Positions 17,940 through 25,303 of a DNA stretch of 34,424 nucleotides are shown here, piece after piece. This DNA is from an uncultured Lachnospiraceae bacterium (GTDB taxonomy: Bacteria > Bacillota_A > Clostridia > Lachnospirales > Lachnospiraceae): contig CAMWWS010000002.1 of assembly GCA_947178085.1 (NCBI GenBank), positions 1 through 34,424 on the forward strand, given 5' to 3'. Under the pieces are notes generated by a model that searched no databases, had not been told where the DNA came from, and worked only from the letters and a program-made list of their open reading frames with translations. How positions within the stretch are numbered: position 1 is the first letter of the stretch; every line of letters begins with the position of its first letter. Position numbers and translations under genes: made by a program.

Positions 17940-18016
17940 GAACATAGGAAGTATAAACAAACACGGGGCTCGTCGCAAGCGTAATCGCTCCGTGTTTGTT
18001 TATACTTCCTATGTTC
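17940..18016. repeat. 77-bp near-palindrome with 27-bp perfect arms
   Basis: The arms run 17940-17966 and 17990-18016 and are exact reverse complements (outer end GAACATAGGAAGTATAAACA), around a 23-base centre containing CGTCGCAAGCG. It lies between convergent genes: 19 bases past the lone binding-protein stop and 33 past the exporter stop. Neither side has a T-run right after the stem. It may act as a factor-assisted bidirectional terminator, or be a mobile-element remnant or recombination site at the edge of the GC-rich block. Confidence 0.85.
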
Positions 18017-18049
18017 TGGTTATTGAGAGAAAAGTTCGTAATTATTCTG

Positions 18050-19900
18050 TTACACATAATACTGTGCCTGGGCATTCCAGAGTTCGTAGTATTTGCCGGA
18101 TGTGTCTGTAACGAGTTGGTCGTGGCTTCCCTGTTGTACGATTTCTCCGTCATGGAATACCAGTATTTTGTCGGCAAGACGGCAGGACGACAGGCGGTGG
18201 CTGATATAGATTGCCGTCTTATCTTCAACGATTTCATTGAACTTGGAGTACACTTCCGCCTCAGCAATCGGGTCCAGCGCGGCGGTGGGTTCATCCAGAA
18301 TGATGTAAGGAGCATCCTTATACAGCGCCCGCGCAAGAGCAACCTTCTGCGCTTCACCTCCTGAGATTTCCACGCCGTCATTTTGATAAGCAAACCCCAG
18401 CGGCGTATCCAGTCCGCGTTCCGTTTCGGAAAACTTATCCCCAACTCCTACCTTCTTAAGGCATGACCACACTTTTTCGGCATCGTAATCCTGTTTGGCG
18501 GAGACATTTTCTCCTAGAGAAAACGCAAAGGTAAAGTAGTCCTGAAAAACTACTGAGAACAGTTTTACATACTCATCATAATTATATTTTGAGATATCTA
18601 TACCTTTTAACAGAATCTGTCCCTCGGTCGGGTCATAGAGACGGCATAAGAGTTTGACAAATGTCGTCTTACCGCTTCCGTTCATACCGACGAACGCCAG
18701 CCGCTCACCGATACGGAATTTGAAGGACACATTTTTCAGGGCGTAAGTATCCGAACCGGGATATCGGAAACTTACATTTCGGAACTCAATCTCAAATTTA
18801 TTGTCCTCCCGCTTCTCAACCGACAGTGTGCCGCGATACATATCATCAGGCAAATCCAGGTAGCGATATAGCTCAATAAGATAATCATTATTCTGGCGAA
18901 GGCTGCTGATACTGCCCCCAAGATCAGATACCGCTCTCAAAAATCTGTCTACAGCACCTGTATATAGAAAAAAGTTACCGACTCCGAAGGTTCCGATATA
19001 GGCTTTTGCGCCGATATAGAGGTACAGTACAAGGTTCGTCACGGTCTCCAGCGTCCTGTCGATAAAAGAGCGCATTGCTGAGATTTTAAGAGTCTTCCAC
19101 ATAATTTCGTCATTATAATCAATCAATGTCTGGCGGCATCTTTCAATACACAGCTCGGCTGCACCTAATACGATTACGTCAGCATCACATTCCGCGTATT
19201 TCTTGCAACGGGAATAGCGGAGGTTGAATGAACTCCATAGTTTCGTACGTTTTGGTTCAAGTCGATAGATACTGATCATCTTAGCCGCAATGTTGCTTCC
19301 AATCAGCGCCAGAAGCACAAGCGCGGACAGTGGATGGTTTACGAAGGCAGGAAATCCCGTAAGCGTTACATTGGACATGGTCCTGAACAATGACATCGTA
19401 AGAGATACCGAAAAAATTATATTGGCAATTGCGCCGAATAATGTCTCATATGACCAGCGCAGTACACGAAGTCCATGCCCACCGAAATTAGAAAAATTGC
19501 GGATTTTCTGGCGGAGCAGAGCGGTATCAGGAGCTTCCAAATGTTTGTACTGCATACGGCACCCAATCTTTAGCATGTACAGTTCATTTAAATCAAAATT
19601 AATGTTCTCCGTCTCCTCCTTCCTGCAGTAGATCAGATGCAAAGCAACGTTCAAAAGCAGCTGCCCCGTGACCGTGACAAGTGCCAGCACGAACAATGTC
19701 CGAAGGGATGCTCCTGCGATAAGCTGATTGATTATCTCCGCAGACAGATAGAGCGTAAAATACGGCGCAAACTGTTGCGCAATAGAATTTACAGTTATCC
19801 AAATGATGTTCTGGGGACAGACTTCATATAATACCTTATACCCCCGCAGGATCAGGCCGAGATCGGTCTTAAGACTCCTATGACTCTTCTTGTTCGTCAT
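18050..19900 (-). CDS. ABC exporter half-transporter, second of a pair next to a LytTR system
   Basis: Membrane ATPase-permease of 616 residues from the ATG at 19900, which is preceded by AGGAGG. An upstream in-frame start (19951) would overlap the neighbour by 74 bases and has no ribosome site. The chosen start still overlaps the preceding gene by 23 bases, so translation is coupled. The N-terminal membrane domain is followed by an ATPase with Walker A GMNGSGKT, signature EISGGEAQK, Walker B YIILDEPTAALD with catalytic Glu, and H-loop YISHRLSS. All ATP-site residues are intact. No C39 peptidase domain is present, so it would not cleave a double-glycine leader. Base composition is GC-richer than the housekeeping genes. 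The substrate is unknown; a peptide or lipid is possible. Confidence 0.88.
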   Translation of the reverse strand: MTNKKSHRSLKTDLGLILRGYKVLYEVCPQNIIWITVNSIAQQFAPYFTLYLSAEIINQLIAGASLRTLFVLALVTVTGQLLLNVALHLIYCRKEETENINFDLNELYMLKIGCRMQYKHLEAPDTALLRQKIRNFSNFGGHGLRVLRWSYETLFGAIANIIFSVSLTMSLFRTMSNVTLTGFPAFVNHPLSALVLLALIGSNIAAKMISIYRLEPKRTKLWSSFNLRYSRCKKYAECDADVIVLGAAELCIERCRQTLIDYNDEIMWKTLKISAMRSFIDRTLETVTNLVLYLYIGAKAYIGTFGVGNFFLYTGAVDRFLRAVSDLGGSISSLRQNNDYLIELYRYLDLPDDMYRGTLSVEKREDNKFEIEFRNVSFRYPGSDTYALKNVSFKFRIGERLAFVGMNGSGKTTFVKLLCRLYDPTEGQILLKGIDISKYNYDEYVKLFSVVFQDYFTFAFSLGENVSAKQDYDAEKVWSCLKKVGVGDKFSETERGLDTPLGFAYQNDGVEISGGEAQKVALARALYKDAPYIILDEPTAALDPIAEAEVYSKFNEIVEDKTAIYISHRLSSCRLADKILVFHDGEIVQQGSHDQLVTDTSGKYYELWNAQAQYYV

Positions 19901-21743
19901 GTAAGTCCCCTCCTTCCTTGTAATACTTGCTCTGAATATCAAACAATTCACGGTATCTTCCTCCCAGAGCCATCAGTTCCTCATGCGTCCCACTCTCAAC
20001 AAGGCGTGCCCCGTCCAAAAGATAGATCCGGTCGCAGAAGCGCGTGGAAGCAAGACGGTGGCTGATAAATACCGAAGTTGCCCGGCTAGTCAGTTCCCGA
20101 TAGCTCTGATACATGCGGTCCTCTGCTATCGCGTCCAACGCAGCAGTCGGCTCATCCAGAATGAGGATGCAGGCATCGCGATAAATGGCACGCGCAAGCA
20201 GAAGCTTTTGCATTTCTCCGCCGGAAAAATTGACCGCATCCGCGTCGTACTGCTTATTTACCGGACTGTCGATTCCTTTGGGAAGGGCACTGATTTTATC
20301 TGCGATTCCCGCTTTTTCCAGACAAAGCATGAGCCGCGCTTCGTCAATCTCGCTCCGGTCTCGAAACGCCACATTTTCCGCTATGGTCGTAGGCAATATC
20401 GTATAGCTCTGGGGCACGATGGAGAACAGAGTATAAAGCTCGTCCCTATTGTACTCGCTCAGCAGGTGCCCATCTATGAGAATTTCTCCCTCGTCAGGCA
20501 GAAGCAATCCGCACATCAGTCTTGCGAGCGTGGTTTTTCCTGCTCCGTTGAGTCCCACAAGCGATATGTTCTCTCCGGCGGCTATCCGAAAGGAAATATC
20601 CTGAAGCACCGGCTGTTCCCCTTTCGGATATTTATAGCTGACATTCCGGAACTCAATGGAAAGCGGACGGTCTTTCGGGACAGGAATACCGTCTGCGTGG
20701 TTCATCCTGTTATAATTTTCATCAAGATATACAATACAGTCCGAGGTACCAAGCGCGGCCTCGTGGGCGGTTCCGATGTACTGCACGATTCCGTCAATAA
20801 ATGAGGAAAGCCTTGCAATCGCGTTAAAATACAGAACAAACTCCGCTGATGTGAGATTTCCGTGGACCGCATTCCGGATCAGGAACAGATATGCGCATGC
20901 ATCCCGCAGGAAGCCGACTCCGAAGCTCACATAGGAGGACAGGCTACGGTTTTTCTGCTGGTGCCGGAACAGCATGATATGTTCGCGGATTACAGTGCGG
21001 ATTTTATCATCAAGAAAGGGTGTGAACTCGTATAACCTGATATCTTTTGCTGCCTTAGGCTCGTTTGACAAATGCCAGGAAAGATAAGTCATTTTCTGGG
21101 AGTTTGCAATTCGCTCGTCACGCTCCTCATGATCCCGGTCCTGCTGATAGCGGCGCGGAATCAGGGTAATGAGCGAGCCGGCCACAAGCAGTAGAAGAAC
21201 CCAGGGACTGAGTGTTGAAATCACTGAACCAAACAGCACAAAGCACAGTACATTAGCTGCCATATCGGAAAATCTGATGATAAAACGTCCCGGGCTTCCA
21301 GCCCCATTATTACCCAAAACCGCACTTGCCCTTTGGTAAATCTTTAAATATTCCGTATCATAGTTCAAAAAGTAATCCTTTTGCAAGCCAGCCTTTGTCC
21401 GTTCCCAGTTGAAACGATTGGCATTGCGAGTCTCTGCCTGCCCCCTTACCTGATAGATAAAGTCCTGCACCAGATTAAAGAAAAGCGTTGCGCATAGTAA
21501 GACTGTGATAATCAATGCGATTTTATTAAAATCTTCATTTGTCTGAAGACCGTCCAAAATAATGGAAGGCGTGTAGAGTCCGAGCGCATATAGAATCACG
21601 GAAAGCGGAATTACAGCCGCCGATGACCAAACCAGGCTTTTGTCCCACTGCCACATTCGCGTGACAAGCCACTTTATGCAGTATGCCGTGCTGTATTTCG
21701 GCTTGCGCGCCGGTTCTTTTCCTTTACTTTTTTCTTTTTTCAT
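19878..21743 (-). CDS. ABC exporter half-transporter, first of a pair next to a LytTR system
   Basis: Membrane ATPase-permease of 621 residues with a highly basic start (MKKEKSKGKEPARKPK). The membrane domain covers about 35-325 and the ATPase about 360-621. Walker A is GLNGAGKT (397-404), the signature NFSGGEMQK (505-513), Walker B CILILDEPTAALD with catalytic Glu531, and the H-loop is His562 in FISHRLAST. Both this and the next gene have intact sites, unlike the pair at 13283-16935. The ATG at 21743 has GTGAGGA about 8 bases upstream. It follows the histidine kinase gene after 193 bases and so may have its own regulated promoter. The pair resemble each other in layout and signature, suggesting an old duplication. 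Confidence 0.88.
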   Translation of the reverse strand: MKKEKSKGKEPARKPKYSTAYCIKWLVTRMWQWDKSLVWSSAAVIPLSVILYALGLYTPSIILDGLQTNEDFNKIALIITVLLCATLFFNLVQDFIYQVRGQAETRNANRFNWERTKAGLQKDYFLNYDTEYLKIYQRASAVLGNNGAGSPGRFIIRFSDMAANVLCFVLFGSVISTLSPWVLLLLVAGSLITLIPRRYQQDRDHEERDERIANSQKMTYLSWHLSNEPKAAKDIRLYEFTPFLDDKIRTVIREHIMLFRHQQKNRSLSSYVSFGVGFLRDACAYLFLIRNAVHGNLTSAEFVLYFNAIARLSSFIDGIVQYIGTAHEAALGTSDCIVYLDENYNRMNHADGIPVPKDRPLSIEFRNVSYKYPKGEQPVLQDISFRIAAGENISLVGLNGAGKTTLARLMCGLLLPDEGEILIDGHLLSEYNRDELYTLFSIVPQSYTILPTTIAENVAFRDRSEIDEARLMLCLEKAGIADKISALPKGIDSPVNKQYDADAVNFSGGEMQKLLLARAIYRDACILILDEPTAALDAIAEDRMYQSYRELTSRATSVFISHRLASTRFCDRIYLLDGARLVESGTHEELMALGGRYRELFDIQSKYYKEGGDLHDEQEES

Positions 21744-21936
21744 TAAGTGTCCTCACTTTCCGATATGAATATAGATAATACAAAGCTATATTTCTATAAC
21801 AGTTTAGCTATTGACCGCAATATGAATATTTACTGATGGAATTATGCCACATGAACTGTGGCAGTAATCAGATTTGGCACAAAAGACAGGTTACAGGCAC
21901 GAAAAACAATCACAATCAGGAATATTCCATGATATT
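21744..21936. other. Intergenic region before the exporter pair
   Basis: This 193-base gap lies between the kinase stop and the first exporter. It contains a 7-bp hairpin (TGCCACA 21845-21851, TGTGGCA 21857-21863) without a T-run and an AACAGTT (21798-21804, plus) resembling the core of LytTR sites such as that of AgrA. On the minus strand there is a 14-codon frame (MWHNSISKYSYCGQ) whose ATG lies in the hairpin. It has no ribosome site, and I do not call it a gene. No clear sigma-A promoter was found. Confidence 0.4.
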
Positions 21937-22584
21937 TTACAGCGGCAGAGTCACTTCTGTGGTATATCCGCCGTCTTCGCTTGCGCGGGTGAGATATCCG
22001 CCGTTTTTAGCAACCAGTGAATCCACCCGAATCAGACCAAAACCATGCTCGCTACCTTTGGATGAGAGAAACCGATTCCCTATTTTCTGCTGTTTCTTTC
22101 CGGCGGAATTAGTAAATGACATATAGAGCATAGCACCCTTTACATGAATATAGATATGCACGAAACGGTTTACAGTCTCCAGTTTAGAGCACGCTTCCAT
22201 CGCATTGTCGAGAAGGTTCCCGATGATAATACAGAGATCCACATCAGGCACGGAAAGGGAGGCCGGGACCTGCGCCTCTGCCTCCACCTCAATTTGCTTG
22301 CTTTTCATCAGAGATATTTTGCTGTTCAGTATGGCGTCCGCCATCGTATTACCGGTCTTTAAGACAGTATCAATCTTTAGTATGGACTGATTTATTTCGT
22401 CCAGATAGCTTCTTGCCTTTTCATATTCGCCACTGTCAAGCTGTGCGGAAAGCGCCTGAATATGATTGTGCCAGTCATGCCTCCATCCGCGCATGGTGCG
22501 GTAAATATTTTCTATCTCTGCGTAGTGCTGTTCTACCAGAGCGTTCTGATATTCATTTAACTTTTTTTCTTTGCGTCCAAACAT
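21937..22584 (-). CDS. Short GHKL sensor histidine kinase without a sensor domain
   Basis: The 215 residues match only the catalytic part of an AgrC/CitA-type kinase. The dimerisation/phosphoacceptor helix has RHDWHNHIQ with the likely phosphorylated His36. The ATP domain has the N-box GNLLDNAMEAC (about 122-132) and the glycine motif GSEHGFGLIRVD (about 182-193). No membrane segment, PAS or other sensor part is present; the protein begins with MFGRKEKKLNEYQN, a probable coiled coil. The start overlaps the regulator's stop by one base, so the pair are coupled. The signal would have to come from the cytosol or through a partner, perhaps the adjacent ABC transporters. No frameshift was seen that would restore a longer N-terminus. 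Confidence 0.88.
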   Translation of the reverse strand: MFGRKEKKLNEYQNALVEQHYAEIENIYRTMRGWRHDWHNHIQALSAQLDSGEYEKARSYLDEINQSILKIDTVLKTGNTMADAILNSKISLMKSKQIEVEAEAQVPASLSVPDVDLCIIIGNLLDNAMEACSKLETVNRFVHIYIHVKGAMLYMSFTNSAGKKQQKIGNRFLSSKGSEHGFGLIRVDSLVAKNGGYLTRASEDGGYTTEVTLPL

Positions 22585-23294
22585 TATATCGACCTCAGAT
22601 AGCGCATCATCGCTTTGTTAATTTCATCATACTGTCCCCGCCCAAGAGGGAGAGAAACCTGATTTTCGAGAAAAACTTCGCTTTTTGTAATCCGGCATAT
22701 ATGCCGAAAGCTGACGACAAAAGAACGGCTGCATCTGTAAAATCCCTCGTCCAGCTTCTCCAGAAGACCGGATACGGTCATCCGCACCCGGTACTGCGCC
22801 CGTTGCGTATTGATGAGCATATAGTGTCCCTGTGACTCCGCATAATAGATTTCATCAAAAAAGAGGCGGATTGTCTCACGTTCAGAGGAAACCAAAAGAT
22901 AAGGCCGTTCCTCCTGAATTAAGTCTGACGCGCGACTAAGCACCTCTCCAAGTTTTTCGGGTTTGACCGGTTTCATCAGATAATGCAGCGCGGAAACCTC
23001 ATACCCTTCCGCAATATAGTCTGGATAACCTGTGATAAACACGATCTGTACGCAGTCGTTTTGTGCGCGGATTTGCTTTGCGAGGTCAACACCGTTTAGT
23101 TCCCCCATCTCCACATCCAGAAGCAGTATATCGTAATCTTTATTTTCGGAATAATGAAACAAAAAGGACTCCGCTGATGGAAATGTCCTGATAGAAACAG
23201 GAATCCGCCCCTGCATTGCCCAATCATTTACCATACCGGTTATATATTGTAAATCGGTTTCGTTATCATCACATACAGCAATCGAAAGAGCCAT
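22584..23294 (-). CDS. LytTR-family response regulator
   Basis: Two-domain regulator of 236 residues from the ATG at 23294. The receiver has the acidic pair Asp9-Asp10 in AVCDDNE, the phosphoacceptor Asp60 in DILLLDVEMGELNG, and the lysine in YLMKPVKPEKL. The C-terminal LytTR DNA-binding domain includes YYAESQGHYMLI and FYRCSRSFVVSFRHI. A longer frame reaches an ATG at 23342, but that ATG overlaps the promoter and has no ribosome site; AAGGAG lies about 12 bases before 23294, somewhat far. It is the first gene of the module that includes the short kinase and probably the two exporters, which it likely controls. Confidence 0.92.
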   Translation of the reverse strand: MALSIAVCDDNETDLQYITGMVNDWAMQGRIPVSIRTFPSAESFLFHYSENKDYDILLLDVEMGELNGVDLAKQIRAQNDCVQIVFITGYPDYIAEGYEVSALHYLMKPVKPEKLGEVLSRASDLIQEERPYLLVSSERETIRLFFDEIYYAESQGHYMLINTQRAQYRVRMTVSGLLEKLDEGFYRCSRSFVVSFRHICRITKSEVFLENQVSLPLGRGQYDEINKAMMRYLRSI

Positions 23295-23343
23295 AGCAGG
23301 CGGAAACTCCTTTCTTTTGGAATAGTGGATTTTCACGAGCATA

Positions 23344-23372
23344 ACTATAGCAGAAAAACTGTATTAAATCAA
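23344..23372 (-). promoter_or_regulatory. Promoter of the LytTR regulator and kinase
   Basis: On the minus strand TTGATT (23372 to 23367), 17 bases, TATAGT (23349 to 23344), with an extended -10 TG one base before. The spacer contains TACAGTT (23363 to 23357), similar to the core of AgrA-type sites, so autoregulation is possible. The rest of the gap to the upstream gene is AT-rich. Confidence 0.6.
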
Positions 23373-23395
23373 CAAATTTTATGTGATTAAAGGAT

Positions 23396-25270
23396 TCACT
23401 TCCTTTTTAAGTAATAAAATCCATAAGCCGGTATAAAAATTTCATTCAGTTTCATTTCCCTGCCTGAAATCATATCTGCACACCCAGCGTCAGTTTCATT
23501 AACGCTTACTATTTTATCATATTCGCTGAAATTGAACAATCCGAGAATCTTATCTCCGTCAAAATATCTTCCCATGCACAGCACAGACTTATCGCCTGTT
23601 TCAACAGTCCATGTATCCGCATTTGATACAAACACCTTTTCAGACTTACGGATCTGCTCCAGCCGGTCCAGAGCATTGAATATTTTTCCTTCAATCGTAT
23701 CCTGTTTTGAAGTATTCTCCGCAAGCGTCCAGTTCATTGCTCCGCGGTGAATATATCTTGAATCAGCCGCCTTGTTCGGATTTTCTTTGTATGTATAGTC
23801 ATTGAACTGTCCGATTTCATCACCGCTGTAAAGTACCGGTATGCCCGACTGCATAAACATGTACGCATGAAGCATCACATCCAGCCTAATTGATTTTTCC
23901 ATCATCTCGTCATCCTGATTGGAAGCAGCTTTTTCTATTCCGCACATGGAAGCGGTCGTTCCGCAGAATCTGGCGTCTCCTGTAACCGGATCTGCATTAT
24001 ATAATTCTCCTCGGCTGTTGCTTTCTCCCGCATGTCCTTGAAAATAATCATTAAGATATTTCTTATGAGAGCGTTCCTCAATCCCTTCCAGCCTCAGGGT
24101 GTCGTAATCGAGTCCCCAGCCAATATCATCATGGCAGCGCAGATAGTTCAAAAAAACATAATCCTTAGGCAGCGAATTAACGATGTCAAGCTGTCTTTTC
24201 AACAGCCGCATGTCTCTTGTCGCAACGGTATGCCAGGTCGTTGCCATAGTGGTAACATTATAAAGCATATGGCATTCCGGCTTTTCTACCGTTCCGAAGT
24301 AAGGTACTACTTTTGCAGGTTCCATGACCACCTCTCCAAGCAGAAGAACTCCCGGACAGACAATCTCGCTGATCATGCGCATCATGCGCACAATCGTATG
24401 AACCTGCGGCAGATTCCTGCAAGATGTATTCAGTTCTTTCCATATATAAGGAACAGCATCAATACGTATAATATCAATCCCTCTGTTTGCCAGATACAGA
24501 AAGTTGTACATCATCTCATTGAAAACTCTCGGGTTCTTATAGTTCAAATCCCATTGGTACGGATAAAAAGTAGTCATCACAAAGTGCCCGGCATCCGGAA
24601 TCCATGTGAAATTGCCCGGCGCTGTCGTGGGAAACACCTGAGGTACTGTCTTTTCATAAAGGGATGGTATATAAGAATTATCAAAGAAAAAATAGCGGCT
24701 CATATATTCCCCATCGCCCTGTCTGGCTTTTATAGCCCATTCGTGGTCCTCCGAGGTGTGGTTCATGACAAAGTCCATGCAGACATTGATTCCCTTCTTA
24801 TGGCAGGCGTTAGTCAAGGCTTCCAGTTCCTTCATGGAGCCTAAGTTTTCCTGCACCTTGCGGAAATCCGATACTGCATATCCTCCATCCGAGCGTCCCT
24901 CCGGTGTTTCCAGAAACGGCATTAAGTGTATATAATTCACATTGCACTTCTCGATGTAATCCAGCCTGGATTTCACGCCCTTCATGTTTCCGGCAAAATT
25001 ATCAATGTAAAACATCATACCCAGCATGTCATTCTGCTTGTACCAGTCTTTACGTGATTCACGTTTGCAATCCATTGACTTTAACGTTTCCTTTCTTTCG
25101 GAAAAGAAGCTCATCATATTATCACATAGTTCGGCAAACATGGAACTGTTATCGTACAACTCCATATAGAGCCACCTGAGTTCGTCATGGTGCTTATCAA
25201 ATCGTTCTTTATAGATTGCTGCTGCATCCTGAGGCTGTTTCGGATTTTTACTGTTTTTCTTCATTGCCAT
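23396..25270 (-). CDS. GH13 subfamily 4 enzyme, amylosucrase or sucrose-hydrolase-like
   Basis: Predicted cytosolic enzyme acting on sucrose, either hydrolysing it or transferring the glucosyl unit to alpha-glucan. The 624 residues have the all-helical N-terminal domain of amylosucrases (about 1-80), then the barrel: RSDGGYAVSDFRKVQENLG (126-144), DFVMNHTSEDHEWA (166-179) and TTFYPYQWDLNYKNP. The catalytic residues are Asp271 in IIRIDAVPYIW, Glu313 in LLGEVV and the HDD of YLRCHDDIGW (380-382). There is no signal peptide. AAGGAG lies 3 bases from the ATG at 25270 and 9 from a second ATG at 25264, so the shorter form may be real. It follows the alpha-galactosidase by 33 bases. Hydrolase against polymerase cannot be decided from motifs. 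Confidence 0.87.
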   Translation of the reverse strand: MAMKKNSKNPKQPQDAAAIYKERFDKHHDELRWLYMELYDNSSMFAELCDNMMSFFSERKETLKSMDCKRESRKDWYKQNDMLGMMFYIDNFAGNMKGVKSRLDYIEKCNVNYIHLMPFLETPEGRSDGGYAVSDFRKVQENLGSMKELEALTNACHKKGINVCMDFVMNHTSEDHEWAIKARQGDGEYMSRYFFFDNSYIPSLYEKTVPQVFPTTAPGNFTWIPDAGHFVMTTFYPYQWDLNYKNPRVFNEMMYNFLYLANRGIDIIRIDAVPYIWKELNTSCRNLPQVHTIVRMMRMISEIVCPGVLLLGEVVMEPAKVVPYFGTVEKPECHMLYNVTTMATTWHTVATRDMRLLKRQLDIVNSLPKDYVFLNYLRCHDDIGWGLDYDTLRLEGIEERSHKKYLNDYFQGHAGESNSRGELYNADPVTGDARFCGTTASMCGIEKAASNQDDEMMEKSIRLDVMLHAYMFMQSGIPVLYSGDEIGQFNDYTYKENPNKAADSRYIHRGAMNWTLAENTSKQDTIEGKIFNALDRLEQIRKSEKVFVSNADTWTVETGDKSVLCMGRYFDGDKILGLFNFSEYDKIVSVNETDAGCADMISGREMKLNEIFIPAYGFYYLKRK

Positions 25271-25303
25271 GCTCTCCTTATATATTCTTCTCTGCCCGAT
25301 TCT

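Noticed and set aside
17635..18444. Minus-strand frame of 269 codons spanning the lone binding protein, the palindrome and the exporter end
   Set aside because: It crosses three unrelated elements and is antisense to or out of frame with real genes; residues are low in family-like motifs.
20185..20406. Possible CRISPR-like or short-peptide content in the exporter region
   Set aside because: No spaced direct repeats are present, and the short frames are antisense to the ATPase domain of the exporter.
21845..21863. 7-bp hairpin as terminator after the histidine kinase gene
   Set aside because: No T-run follows on the minus strand, so it is kept only as a note on the intergenic region.
24032..24844. 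Plus-strand frame of 270 codons opposite the GH13 gene
   Set aside because: Antisense shadow of the GH13_4 coding sequence; no signal or domain features.
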